Shown piece after piece: positions 50,729 through 59,664 of a DNA stretch of 64,000 bases. Under the pieces are notes generated by a model. It did no database searches. It was given only the letters and a program-made list of their open reading frames with translations, and was not told the origin of the DNA. The number at the start of each line of letters is the position of its first letter. Position 1 is the first letter of the stretch. The position numbers and the translations under genes were made by a program. The stretch covers positions 248,001 through 312,000 of the forward strand of contig JANNKH010000006.1 of assembly GCA_031396205.1 (NCBI GenBank). The letters are read 5' to 3'. This stretch comes from CAISIP01 sp031396205. GTDB lineage: Bacteria > Pseudomonadota > Gammaproteobacteria > Burkholderiales > Burkholderiaceae_C.

Positions 50729-52303
50729 ATGCGTCTAAAAATCGTCCTGGCCGCCGCTGCGCTGGTCGCAGGCCTCGCGGCAACACCGCTTCAGGCCACC
50801 ACATTGAAGTGGGGTGCCCAGAACGACATCCTGACACTCGATCCCCACTCCCAGAACCATGCGACAACGAACGCGATTCTGATGCACTCCTATGAGGGCC
50901 TGACGCGTTACGGGCCCAAGTTCGATGTCGAGCCGGGCCTGGCCACCAGCTGGCGCTATGTCTCTCCAACCAATGTGCGTTTCGAGTTGCGCCGGGGCGT
51001 GAAATTCCGCGATGGCTCGACCTTCGGCGCAGACGATGTCGTCTTCAGTTTTGGCCGCATCAAGCAGCCGCAAGGCACGATGTCGATCTATGTGACTGGC
51101 ATCAAGGACATCAAGAAGATCGACGATTTCACGATCGACATGACGCTGGACACGCCCAACCCGATGCTGTTGCGCAACCTGATCGACTTTCGCATCATGG
51201 GCAAGGCCTGGGCCGACAAGAACGGCACCACCAACGTGCAGGACTACAAGAACAAGGAAGAGAACTTCGCCTCGCGCAATGTCAACGGCACGGGCCCGTA
51301 CGACATCACCGGATGGCAGCCCGACCAGAAGGTCACCATGACCATCAACAAGAACTGGTGGGGCAAGCACGGCGGCAACGTGACCGAAGTCATCTATACG
51401 CCCATCAAGTCCGACCCGACCCGCGTCGCCGCCTTGCTGTCGGGTGAACTCGACATGCTGACCGACCTGCCCACGCAAGACGTGGCCCGTATCCGCGCCG
51501 ACTCCAAGCTCAAGGTCATGGACGGCAACGAGGTGCGCACGATCTTCCTGGCACTGGACATGTTCAGCCCGGAGCTCAAGTACTCCGACGTCAAGGGCAA
51601 GAACCCATTCAAGGACAAGCGGGTGCGCGAGGCACTGAACATCGCCATCGACCGGGAGCTGATCAAGCGCAGTACCATGCGCGGCCTGTCGCTGCCGGCA
51701 GGCATCATGGTGGCGCCCGGTGTCAACGGCCATTCGCCTGAACTGGACCAACCGATCAAGGCCGACGCCGACAAGGCCAAGAAGCTTCTCGCCGACGCCG
51801 GCTATCCGAATGGCTTCGAGATCCAGCTCAATTGCCCGAACAACCGCTATGTCAACGACGAGGAAATCTGCCAGAACATTGCCGTGATGTGGGCGCGCAT
51901 TGGCGTCAAGACCAAGCTGGCTGCCGAATCGATGGCCACCTTCATTCAGAAAGTGCAGAACTTCGACACCTCGGCCTACCTGCTGGGCTGGGGCGTCGCC
52001 ACGCTGGACTCTCAATACACGCTGCAGTCGCTGGTGCGCACCAAGACCACCGGCGCCGACGGTAACTTCAACTTTGGCCGCATCAGCGACCCCGAGGTGG
52101 ACCGCCTGGTGGACGCGATGAAATCGGAGATCGACCAGACCAAGCGCAACGCGATGATCCGCGACGCACTGATCCGCACGCGTGACGAGGTGCTGTTGAT
52201 TCCGCTGCACCACCAGCTGCGGCCCTGGGCCATGAAAAAAGGCGTGGACACGGTCTACCGCAACGACGATCGGCCCGAGGCGCGGTTTACCAGCGTCAAA
52301 TAA
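50729..52303 (+). CDS. dppA: Periplasmic dipeptide-binding protein DppA
   Basis: 524-residue cluster C binding protein; signal peptide about 1-24 (TPLQA). LKWGAQNDILTLDPHS, RRGVKFRDGSTFGADDVVFSF, NPFKDKRVREALNIAID and KKLLADAGYPNGFEI are family blocks. RBS GAGGG before ATG 50729. Divergent from dppB, so both units share a control region of 140 bases. Followed by a strong terminator. Paralogue of the protein at 24029-25615. Confidence 0.94.
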   Translation: MRLKIVLAAAALVAGLAATPLQATTLKWGAQNDILTLDPHSQNHATTNAILMHSYEGLTRYGPKFDVEPGLATSWRYVSPTNVRFELRRGVKFRDGSTFGADDVVFSFGRIKQPQGTMSIYVTGIKDIKKIDDFTIDMTLDTPNPMLLRNLIDFRIMGKAWADKNGTTNVQDYKNKEENFASRNVNGTGPYDITGWQPDQKVTMTINKNWWGKHGGNVTEVIYTPIKSDPTRVAALLSGELDMLTDLPTQDVARIRADSKLKVMDGNEVRTIFLALDMFSPELKYSDVKGKNPFKDKRVREALNIAIDRELIKRSTMRGLSLPAGIMVAPGVNGHSPELDQPIKADADKAKKLLADAGYPNGFEIQLNCPNNRYVNDEEICQNIAVMWARIGVKTKLAAESMATFIQKVQNFDTSAYLLGWGVATLDSQYTLQSLVRTKTTGADGNFNFGRISDPEVDRLVDAMKSEIDQTKRNAMIRDALIRTRDEVLLIPLHHQLRPWAMKKGVDTVYRNDDRPEARFTSVK

Positions 52304-52328
52304 GAACGCCCGCCTTCAGCACAATACC

Positions 52329-52352
52329 AAGGCCCGCTCCACGGGCCTTTTT
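52329..52352 (+). terminator. Rho-independent terminator after dppA
   Basis: GGCCCG and CGGGCC pair over a 5-base loop, then five T, 27 bases after the dppA stop. AAGGCCCG/CGGGCCTT extends the stem. Confidence 0.9.
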
Positions 52353-52561
52353 CAGGCCTGCATGACTGGAATCAGGCGAGCGGGCAATCCACCACAAGGT
52401 GACCCGCCCGCACGACCGGTGCGTCGGCCCGCACCAGTTCGGCCTCGTGCCCGTCCGCCTGTTCATAGCGAGAGTCGTTGCGGCCATTGCCCGGATACTG
52501 CTGCTGATGCCACCGGCCAGGGCCGAGAGAGCCGGAACAAGCCACTGCCCACGCGCCAGCT

Positions 52562-52852
52562 TCAGTGGTAGTCCTGCTCGCGTTGGTGGCGCACTGCAAG
52601 TACGATGACCAGATCGGCCACCTCGTCATATTCATAGAGAGCCAGATAACCAGTTTTACCTCTTGAAATCACCAACTCGCGCAAGGCAGATTCGCACGGG
52701 CGGCCAATGCGCGGGTGATGCTCAAGAATATTCAGTGCGTCTGTGATGAGGTCGACGGTGTGCACCGCGTCGTCCGGGAATCGCTCCAGCAAGAAATCCA
52801 CCAGGCGCTCGAGATCGACTGCGGCCGACGCAGCCAATACCCATCGTGTCAT
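52562..52852 (-). CDS. RelE/ParE-family toxin
   Basis: 96 residues. The layout SAAVDLERLVDFLLERFPDDA, LITDALNILEHHPRIGRP and GYLALYEYDEVADLVIVLAVRHQRE fits the ParE fold (helical hairpin then sheet) with a terminal HQREQDY. Either a gyrase poison or an mRNA interferase; which cannot be told. Its ATG overlaps the antitoxin stop by 4 bases, the usual arrangement with the antitoxin first. Confidence 0.85.
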   Translation of the reverse strand: MTRWVLAASAAVDLERLVDFLLERFPDDAVHTVDLITDALNILEHHPRIGRPCESALRELVISRGKTGYLALYEYDEVADLVIVLAVRHQREQDYH

Positions 52853-53151
52853 CCGTTACCCGAAATTACGGATTTCAGGCCAATGGCCCGGGGGCGTCGG
52901 GGATTTTGGCCTCGCACCTTGGCTTTTAAATAATCACCAAAGGCCTTGCCATCCAGAACCGTGCCAGAGGCAAGCACCTGCTCCCTTGACCGCAGCGCAG
53001 CCGCAACCAGAGCGTTTTGCTGTTCTGCCGTGGCAAGCGCTGATTCGATGGCGTTCACCATCACAGAATGCACCGTCGTCCCCCGGCTCTGCGCGATTAG
53101 CTGGATGCGCTGTTTTGTTGCTTCTGGAAGTTTGACAGACAGTGTGGGCAC
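52849..53151 (-). CDS. Antitoxin of a ParDE/RelBE-type pair
   Basis: 100 residues starting with a GTG (MPTLSVKLPEATKQRIQLIAQSRG), a ribbon-helix-helix type DNA-binding N-terminus, then a helical Ala/Glu-rich part and a basic C-terminal tail (VRGQNPRRPRAIGLK) that probably wraps the toxin. Overlaps the toxin gene as ATGA. Likely represses its own promoter. Confidence 0.82.
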   Translation of the reverse strand: MPTLSVKLPEATKQRIQLIAQSRGTTVHSVMVNAIESALATAEQQNALVAAALRSREQVLASGTVLDGKAFGDYLKAKVRGQNPRRPRAIGLKSVISGNG

Positions 53152-53356
53152 AGCGACTACCTTGGGTTTTATCGCCCGATGCTAACACTAACTTGGTAAT
53201 ACCTGGCGTGCAGCGTGCCTCCTGTAGCCACTGCATGATCGTCGAACCGGCATCGTCGGGCTCTAAACGCCGGCGCCGGCCGCATCGCGCACCGTCGTGA
53301 ATCCCTGCGGCTGCACGCCGCGCAGCCTGTCTCCCGCGTGCCGGCTGGCGAGGATC

Positions 53357-54157
53357 CTATTCGGCCGGAGCCGGCCGCCGCGTGGCGCCGCCGCGCCGAT
53401 GCTGCAGCGGCCCGTACCACGCCATCGCCTGCGAGCGGGTGTTGTCGGTATCGGTCATGATACCGATCAACAGCAACGCTCCGGGCGGTTCGCCAAAGGC
53501 CTGGATGAAATCGGCCCGCACATTGCGTTCATAGTCCAGCCACTGGCTTAACCGCAGGGCGCCCGACTCCATGACCAGTTTGCGGACACGGTCGGTGCGG
53601 GGGTTGTGCAGCACCGTTCCAGGCGCCCGGCCGTTGCTCCAGACATACATCAGCGTTGCATAGGGCAGCGGCTCACCGGTCAGCATCTCCGACAGCTCGG
53701 ACAAGGCGGCGTTCTTGGCCGAGAACCGGGACCGGTCGCCTTCGAAAGCCAACACCAGGCGCACCGGCGAGTCATCGGCATCGCGCTGCGCCATGTCAGC
53801 GCCCGCGACCAATGCGGGAACCAGCCAGGAGAACCGCAGCTGCCCGAGTTCGGCAGGCTCGATGCGCACCCTCTGGCGCAACATGCTGGCCGAAGCCTGG
53901 GAGCGCACCATGATCGCGTCGCGGCCCTCCTTGCGCGCATGGCGATATTCGGTCGCACGTTTGCCGGGAAATGGCTGGTGCTGCCAACCGGTCGGGTCGA
54001 CCGATGGCAGCGATGCAGCAGCCCAGGGGCTGCGCGCCAGTTTATCGTTGTCGTCACCCTCATTGGTCGTCGAGCAGGCCGACAACAGCGACAGGGCTCC
54101 AGCCAGACAGCCGACTGGGATGATTCGAAGTTTGGGGCGATGAGTCATTGCTTGCAT
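53357..54157 (-). CDS. DUF3047-like lipoprotein
   Basis: 266 residues. Lipoprotein signal with lipobox LSAC in AGALSLLSACSTTNEGD. The body shows LRFSWLVPALVAGADMAQRDADDSPVRLVLAFEGDRSRFSAKNAA and YATLMYVWSNG, which match the DUF3047 family; function unknown. I chose ATG 54157 (54148 is possible); the longer frame to 54214 would run through the porin terminator. Downstream of the porin but beyond that terminator. Confidence 0.78.
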   Translation of the reverse strand: MQAMTHRPKLRIIPVGCLAGALSLLSACSTTNEGDDNDKLARSPWAAASLPSVDPTGWQHQPFPGKRATEYRHARKEGRDAIMVRSQASASMLRQRVRIEPAELGQLRFSWLVPALVAGADMAQRDADDSPVRLVLAFEGDRSRFSAKNAALSELSEMLTGEPLPYATLMYVWSNGRAPGTVLHNPRTDRVRKLVMESGALRLSQWLDYERNVRADFIQAFGEPPGALLLIGIMTDTDNTRSQAMAWYGPLQHRRGGATRRPAPAE

Positions 54158-54191
54158 GAAGTAGCAGTCAGTCAGTTCCGCTGACCGGCGG

Positions 54192-54224
54192 AAAAAAACC
54201 CGCTGTGTTTCCACAGCGGGTTTT
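54192..54224 (-). terminator. Rho-independent terminator of the porin gene
   Basis: CCCGCTGTG and CACAGCGGG form a 9-base stem with a 4-base loop; on the minus strand it is followed by seven T. It lies 44 bases after the porin stop. Confidence 0.9.
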
Positions 54225-54267
54225 CAAACTATCAGACACTCACACTGGCCAAATGCCAGCGCAATGA

Positions 54268-55323
54268 TCAGAAGTTGTGGACCAAGCCCAGACCGTATTG
54301 CGTCCTCTTGACAGTAGCGACAGCGGCGGCGGTCGGGTCGGTCTCGCCACGAAGATAAGCAGCGTACACATAGGTGCGCTTGCTCAGGTCGTACCTGCCC
54401 AGCAGAGCGAATGCCTTGGCATCCGAGACCTTGGCGCCACCAATTTTCTGCTTCTCGGCAGCGTAACCTGCGGTCAGGCTGGCAGCGCCGACCGGAATAA
54501 CTACGCCCACGCCATAACCGGAATCCTTGCCGTCACCCGCTGCACCGTTGTTCTTGTTCTTGCCGCTCTCCAGTTGCAGGAACAGCTTGGCAGCGCCCAG
54601 ATCGTACGAAGCACCGAAGTTGGTGTCGGTACGCGCATTGCGGGCAGTGATGTCCTTGTTCGACTGCCAGCCCAAGCCAGCAGCGATCGGACCGTTGGCG
54701 TAGTTGGCCATGATGCCGTAGACCTTGCCACCGCTATACGGTGCGCCAGGCTGACCGGTAACAGCCTTGTCTTCGCCCGGAGCCCACATGGCGGCAACCG
54801 AGAAACCACCCATCGACGGGGTCGTGTACATGACAGTGTTGTCCTGACGGCCAACGCAATCACCGGTACCGCCGGTGCCGCAACCTACGTTGAAGGAGTA
54901 ACCCATGGCGCTGTAGCCAGAGTAGCCAAACGGGTCATACAGGCCGTACATGTTGTCGGTCACGTCGTATTGACGACCGACGTTCAACGAACCCCAGCCA
55001 CCCGACAGGCCGACAAAGGCTTGACGATGGAACTGGCGAGTAGCAGCGGAAGCGGTGCCGGTATCGACGTTGAAGCCCTGCTCCAGCACGAAGTTGGCTT
55101 TCAGGCCGCCACCGAGGTCTTCGGTGCCACGCAGGCCCCAACGGCTGCCGGTGTGGCCACCCGAACGGATCTGAACGCCTGGATCAGCAGTGGTCACGCC
55201 ACCGGTGGTGGTCTTGACGCTACCGATGGAAGCGTCGATGCGACCATACAGGGTCACCGACGATTGAGCAGAAGCTGCGCCGACCACGGCCAGGGCAGCA
55301 ATCGCTACGAGTGTCTTTTTCAT
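54268..55323 (-). CDS. Outer-membrane general porin (Gram-negative porin, OmpC/Omp32-like)
   Basis: 351-residue beta-barrel precursor. Signal peptide MKKTLVAIAALAVVGAASAQ (20), mature start SSVTLYGRIDASIGSV, Burkholderiales porin pattern; TGSRWGLRGTEDLGGGLKANFVLEQGF and RQFHRQAFVGLSGGWGSLNVGRQ are family blocks; terminal Phe (VHNF) for BAM recognition. RBS GGAGAA before ATG 55323. A trimeric channel for small solutes, probably anion-selective by relatives. The open frame to 55440 is leader. Confidence 0.94.
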   Translation of the reverse strand: MKKTLVAIAALAVVGAASAQSSVTLYGRIDASIGSVKTTTGGVTTADPGVQIRSGGHTGSRWGLRGTEDLGGGLKANFVLEQGFNVDTGTASAATRQFHRQAFVGLSGGWGSLNVGRQYDVTDNMYGLYDPFGYSGYSAMGYSFNVGCGTGGTGDCVGRQDNTVMYTTPSMGGFSVAAMWAPGEDKAVTGQPGAPYSGGKVYGIMANYANGPIAAGLGWQSNKDITARNARTDTNFGASYDLGAAKLFLQLESGKNKNNGAAGDGKDSGYGVGVVIPVGAASLTAGYAAEKQKIGGAKVSDAKAFALLGRYDLSKRTYVYAAYLRGETDPTAAAVATVKRTQYGLGLVHNF

Positions 55324-55760
55324 TTCAATTTTCTCCAAGGTTAAACATAGGGCTCCGGTTCTGAGGTGTTCGGAACCCCGGGCCAACCTCCTGTTCAAGG
55401 AAGTTGACTGTATTGCACCAGACGAGCGCCGCTTTGGCAAAGGTATGACCCCAAAAATAATAGCGGCAGGCGGTTTTCGTTGCTGACGAGCAACAAACCC
55501 CGAAATTCTTGATATCTCCCCCTGAAAGACAGGTCTTGTCGGGCCAGGAAATCATCCGAAATTGTCCCGAAAACAACCTGGATTTGCAGCTCCGTTGCCG
55601 TCTGCTGCGGGGGTTTCTGCCATCATGGCGTCACGGCAGTGCGGACCGGATCCTAAGCCAGGGCGACCGGCCAGCCGAAAACGGCTCCAGTGACGCCCTG
55701 TTCGGCGACGCTCCTGCCCGTGTTATCGGGTTTCAGTACCCGCAACTTGAGTGTTTTTCC
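55324..55760. other. Intergenic region, porin leader and coq7 upstream region
   Basis: 437 bases between divergent porin and coq7. The porin side shows an RBS and probably a long untranslated leader. No gene, clear promoter or RNA motif could be named. Confidence 0.5.
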
Positions 55761-56402
55761 ATGCCCACAACGCCGCCATTGCCGATTGACCGCCTGCTAG
55801 CCACCGCCGACGCGTCATTGCGCACGCTTTTTGCCACACCCAGGGCCAGACGCCCGTGCCCGACGCTCGCGCAAGATGCAGACGCGCTCACGCTTGCCGA
55901 AAGGTCGGAGGCCGGGGCCCTGATGCGTGTCAACCATGTAGGCGAAGTCTGCGCGCAGGCCCTGTACACGGCGCAGGCGCTGGCGACCCGCAATGAAACG
56001 CTGCGGGCCCATTTCATCCAGGCCAGCGCGGAGGAAACCGACCATCTGGCGTGGACCCGGCAGCGGCTGGACGAACTGGGAAGCCGCCCGTCGCTGCTCA
56101 ATCCGCTGTGGTATGCCGGCGCCTTTGGCCTGGGCCTGCTGGCCGGGCGCCTGGGTGACCGGGTCAGCCTGGGTTTCGTCGTGGAAACCGAAAAGCAGGT
56201 CGAAGCCCATTTGGAGGGCCACATGCAACGCCTGCCCGCCGCCGACCATGCCTCGCGCGCCATCGTCGCGCAGATGAAGGACGATGAGGCGCGCCACGCC
56301 CGGGAGGCGCAGAGCGCCGGTGCCCTGGGCCTGCCGTCGCCGGTGCGCGCGCTGATGCGCGCCGCAGCCAAGGTCATGACCACGGTGGCGCACCGGATCT
56401 GA
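55761..56402 (+). CDS. coq7: Di-iron demethoxyubiquinone hydroxylase Coq7
   Basis: 213-residue di-iron carboxylate protein that hydroxylates the ring at the penultimate step of ubiquinone synthesis. Two metal-binding repeats: MRVNHVGEVCAQALY with EETDHLAW, and VETEKQVEAHLEGHM with DDEARHAREA. ATG 55761 is where homology begins; the upstream frame to 55509 is intergenic. This class replaces the flavin UbiF of enteric bacteria and is common in Betaproteobacteria. Confidence 0.94.
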   Translation: MPTTPPLPIDRLLATADASLRTLFATPRARRPCPTLAQDADALTLAERSEAGALMRVNHVGEVCAQALYTAQALATRNETLRAHFIQASAEETDHLAWTRQRLDELGSRPSLLNPLWYAGAFGLGLLAGRLGDRVSLGFVVETEKQVEAHLEGHMQRLPAADHASRAIVAQMKDDEARHAREAQSAGALGLPSPVRALMRAAAKVMTTVAHRI

Positions 56403-56426
56403 CGGCTGCCGCCGAGCCGCATGCCA

Positions 56427-56876
56427 TCAGGCCTCGGTCAGATCGAAACTCGTCGTGATGACCGCCGTCTTGCCCAGCATGATGCTGGCCGAGCAGTATT
56501 TCTCGTGGCTCAGCGCAATGGCCCGCTCGACCGCAGACGCAGGAATCGCCTTGCCGGAGAGGCTGAAATGCATGTGGATGGCAGTGAAAACCTTCGGGTC
56601 GACCTCGGCGCGTTCAGCCGTCAATTTGCAAGAGCACTGGTGCACGTCATGCCGACCGCGTTTGAGGATCAGCATCACGTCGTAGGCGGTGCAACCGCCG
56701 GCACCGGCCAGCAAGGTCTCCATCGGTCGCGGCGCCAGGTTCTGGCCACCGTTGTCCGGCTTGGCGGCGTCGGGCGCGCCGTCCATCACCAGCGTGTGGC
56801 CGCTGCCGGTCTCGGCCAGAAAACCCATCCCCGAGCGGGTACCCGCGTGTCCGGTCCAACTGACGGTGCATTCCAT
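56427..56876 (-). CDS. OsmC/Ohr-family peroxiredoxin-like protein
   Basis: 149 residues with the two reactive cysteines, Cys62 (GGCTAYDVML) and Cys128 (SHEKYCSASIML), so the peroxidase reaction should work. It resembles the YhfA/OsmC subgroup more than Ohr. ATG 56876 with homology from MECTVSWTGH; the frame to 56939 is upstream leader. Convergent with coq7 and divergent from ilvA. Confidence 0.9.
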   Translation of the reverse strand: MECTVSWTGHAGTRSGMGFLAETGSGHTLVMDGAPDAAKPDNGGQNLAPRPMETLLAGAGGCTAYDVMLILKRGRHDVHQCSCKLTAERAEVDPKVFTAIHMHFSLSGKAIPASAVERAIALSHEKYCSASIMLGKTAVITTSFDLTEA

Positions 56877-56990
56877 GGTGTGGTGGTCTCCAAAAAAACT
56901 GATGGGCAGCAACCGCTGCCGGGTCTTGCACGGCTGCATTTTCGCCCAAGGTCCACGCGCTTATCATCCAGGGCCAGTACTTGCGCGCTC

Positions 56991-58547
56991 ATGAAGACCA
57001 AACATCTGACTCCCGCCGACTATCTCAAGAAGATCCTGACCGCCCGCGTCTACGATGTGGCGGTGGAAACACCACTCGAGCCGGCCAGGAACCTCAGCCG
57101 CCGGGTGCACAACAAGGTGCTGCTCAAGCGCGAAGACCAGCAGCCGGTGCGCAGTTTCAAGCTGCGCGGGGCCTACAACAAGATGGTCCAATTGAGCGCA
57201 GAGCAACTGGCACGGGGTGTCATCTGCGCCTCGGCCGGCAACCATGCGCAGGGCGTGGCGCTCAGCGCGCACAAGCTGGGCGCACGCGCGGTCATCGTCA
57301 TGCCCACCACCACGCCGCAGGTCAAGGTGGACGCGGTCAGGGCGCTGGGCGGCGAGACGGTGCTGGTGGGCGACAGCTATTCCGACGCCTACGCGCACGC
57401 ACTTTTGTTGCAAAAACAGCAGGACCTGACCTTCGTGCATCCGTTCGACGATCCGGATGTGATCGCCGGCCAGGGCACGGTGGCGATGGAGATCCTGCGC
57501 CAGCACCAGGGAGAACTGCATGCGGTGTTCGTCGCCATCGGCGGCGGCGGCCTGATCTCGGGCGTGGCCAACTACATCAAGGCGGTGCGGCCAGATGTAA
57601 AGGTAATCGGCGTGCAGATGAACGACTCGGACGCGATGATGCGCTCGGTCGCGGCAAAGAAGCGCGTATCGCTGCCCGACGTAGGGCTGTTTTCCGATGG
57701 CACAGCGGTCAAGCTGGTCGGGGAAGAGACCTTCCGCATCGCGCGCAACCTGGTGGACGGCTTCATGACGGTCGACACCGATGCGGTATGTGCCGCGATC
57801 AAGGATGTATTTGTCGATACCCGCAGCATCGTCGAGCCGGCTGGCGCGCTGGCCGTGGCGGCCATCAAGCAGTATGTGGCAACCTACAAGACCCGCGGCG
57901 AGACCTATGCCGCCATCCTGTGCGGCGCCAACATGAACTTCGACCGGCTGCGCTTCGTGGCCGAACGCGCCGAGGTGGGCGAGGAGCGCGAGGCCCTGTT
58001 TGCGGTGACGATTCCCGAGGAGCGCGGCAGTTTCCGGCGTTTTTGCGAACTGATCGGCAACCTGCCGGGCGGACCGCGCAACGTGACCGAGTTCAACTAC
58101 CGCATCAGCGACGCGGCGCAGGCCCATGTGTTCGTCGGCATGACCACGCATGGCAAGGGTGAAAGCGGCAAGATCGCGACGAATTTCGGCAAGCATGGCT
58201 TTGAGGCGCTGGACCTCACCCACGACGACCTGGCGCAGGAACATATCCGCCACATGGTCGGCGGCCATTCGGCGCTGGCCCGCGACGAACGCCTGCTGCG
58301 CTTCATCTTTCCCGAGCGTCCCGGCGCGCTGATGAAGTTCCTGAGCCTGATGCAACCGGGCTGGAACATCAGCCTGTTCCACTACCGCAACCAGGGCGCG
58401 GACTACGGACGCATCCTGGTCGGTCTGCAGGTGCCCAAGTCCGATCAGAAAGCATTCACCCGTTTCCTGGGTGAACTCGCCTATCCGTACGTGGAAGAAA
58501 CGCTCAATCCGGCCTACCGGATGTTCTTGCGGCAGCAGCAGACATGA
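56991..58547 (+). CDS. ilvA: Threonine ammonia-lyase (biosynthetic threonine deaminase)
   Basis: 518-residue PLP enzyme converting threonine to 2-oxobutanoate for isoleucine. PLP lysine Lys57 in RSFKLRGAYNKM, Gly-rich loop AIGGGGLISGV, and two C-terminal ACT-like regulatory domains (about 330-518; PEERGSFRRFCELIG, FPERPGALMKFLSLM), so isoleucine feedback inhibition is expected. ATG 56991 chosen; the frame is open much further upstream but that is antisense to the OsmC gene. Confidence 0.96.
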   Translation: MKTKHLTPADYLKKILTARVYDVAVETPLEPARNLSRRVHNKVLLKREDQQPVRSFKLRGAYNKMVQLSAEQLARGVICASAGNHAQGVALSAHKLGARAVIVMPTTTPQVKVDAVRALGGETVLVGDSYSDAYAHALLLQKQQDLTFVHPFDDPDVIAGQGTVAMEILRQHQGELHAVFVAIGGGGLISGVANYIKAVRPDVKVIGVQMNDSDAMMRSVAAKKRVSLPDVGLFSDGTAVKLVGEETFRIARNLVDGFMTVDTDAVCAAIKDVFVDTRSIVEPAGALAVAAIKQYVATYKTRGETYAAILCGANMNFDRLRFVAERAEVGEEREALFAVTIPEERGSFRRFCELIGNLPGGPRNVTEFNYRISDAAQAHVFVGMTTHGKGESGKIATNFGKHGFEALDLTHDDLAQEHIRHMVGGHSALARDERLLRFIFPERPGALMKFLSLMQPGWNISLFHYRNQGADYGRILVGLQVPKSDQKAFTRFLGELAYPYVEETLNPAYRMFLRQQQT

Positions 58548-58548
58548 A

Positions 58549-58657
58549 CCGCAGGGCCGCTCCCAAGGTGAATGCCGCAGCGCGCTGCGCGAAGGCCTCG
58601 TCAATTCTCCGCAGGGCCGCTCCCAAGGTGAATGCCGCAGCGCGCTGCGCGAAGGCC
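58549..58657 (+). repeat. Two 49-bp direct repeats (60-bp period) ending in a Shine-Dalgarno
   Basis: Copies 58549-58597 and 58609-58657 look identical, with an 11-base spacer. They sit between ilvA and the 5'-nucleotidase gene. The second ends GAAGG seven bases before the ATG. In frame they code QGRSQGECRSALREG. A diverged copy lies before dppD on the minus strand (47335-47381). Confidence 0.9.
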
Positions 58658-58662
58658 GCACC

Positions 58663-59613
58663 ATGAGCGTCTCTCTCGAAGGCAAGCTGGTCGTGGCGAT
58701 CTCGTCTCGCGCGCTGTTCGACTTCGAGGAAGAGAACACGGTGTTCGAACAGGGCGAGGGACAGCACCGCGACCGGGCCTACATGCAACTGCAGTTGCAA
58801 CGCCTGGAGGAACCCGCCAAGCCCGGCGTCGCGTTTTCGCTGGTGCGCAAGTTACTGGCGTTCAATCAGGCGACTGACCCAGCGCTGATCGATGCGGCCG
58901 CGCGGCCGGCCTCGCAACCGGTCGAGGTGGTCATCCTCTCGCGCAACGACCCGGTCTCGGGCATGCGGGTGTTCCGCTCGGCCCAACACTATGGCCTGGC
59001 GATCCAGCGCGGCAGTTTCACCCGCGGCCAGCCGCCCTGGCGTTATCTCAAGCCACTGCATGCCAATCTGTTCCTGTCGACGCACCTGAGCGACGTGCGT
59101 GCCGCGCTGGCGGCCGGCGTGCCGGCAGCCCAGGTGTATCCGCAGTCGGCGCACGCCAGCGAAGCGCATCCGCATGAGGTGCGGATCGCGTTCGACGGCG
59201 ATGCGGTGTTGTTCAGCGACGAGGCCGAACGGGTCTACCAGGCCCAGGGACTGAGCGCCTTTCAGCGCCATGAGACCGAAAAGGCGGCCCAGCCACTGCT
59301 GGCCGGCCCGTTCAAGCCGCTGCTGCTGGCGCTGCAGCGACTGCAACAGGAAGGCACGCCGACGATGCGCATCCGTACCGCGCTGGTGACCGCGCGCAGC
59401 GCGCCGGCCCACGAACGCGCCATTCGCACCTTGATGAACTGGAACATCGAGGTCGACGAAGCGATGTTCCTGGGCGGTCTGGCCAAAGGCGAATTCCTGC
59501 GCGAATTCGAGCCCGACTTCTTCTTCGACGACCAGACCGGCCATATCGAATCGGCCGCGCGCCATGTGCCCTCCGGCCACGTGGCCAGCGGCATATCGAA
59601 TCCCCTTGCCTGA
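58663..59613 (+). CDS. Cytosolic 5'-nucleotidase (5-nucleotidase, NT5C1-like family)
   Basis: 316 residues. Family blocks VVAISSRALFDFEEEN, VVILSRNDPVSGMRVFRSA, LFLSTHLSDVRAALAAGVPAAQV, IAFDGDAVLFSDEAERVYQ (HAD-type aspartates) and FLGGLAKGEFLREFEPDFFFDDQ. Eukaryotic relatives dephosphorylate AMP/IMP; the bacterial substrate is not established. ATG 58663 preceded by GAAGG from the repeat. The frame is open through both repeats, so a longer N-terminus is possible but unlikely. Confidence 0.88.
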   Translation: MSVSLEGKLVVAISSRALFDFEEENTVFEQGEGQHRDRAYMQLQLQRLEEPAKPGVAFSLVRKLLAFNQATDPALIDAAARPASQPVEVVILSRNDPVSGMRVFRSAQHYGLAIQRGSFTRGQPPWRYLKPLHANLFLSTHLSDVRAALAAGVPAAQVYPQSAHASEAHPHEVRIAFDGDAVLFSDEAERVYQAQGLSAFQRHETEKAAQPLLAGPFKPLLLALQRLQQEGTPTMRIRTALVTARSAPAHERAIRTLMNWNIEVDEAMFLGGLAKGEFLREFEPDFFFDDQTGHIESAARHVPSGHVASGISNPLA

Positions 59614-59614
59614 C

Positions 59615-59639
59615 GCCAGCGTCCTGCTGGCATTTTTTT
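59615..59639 (+). terminator. Rho-independent terminator after the 5'-nucleotidase gene
   Basis: GCCAGC and GCTGGC pair over five bases, followed by A and seven T, directly after the 5'-nucleotidase stop. Confidence 0.85.
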
Positions 59640-59664
59640 GCTTGCTTGCTTGACGAGGTCCGCC

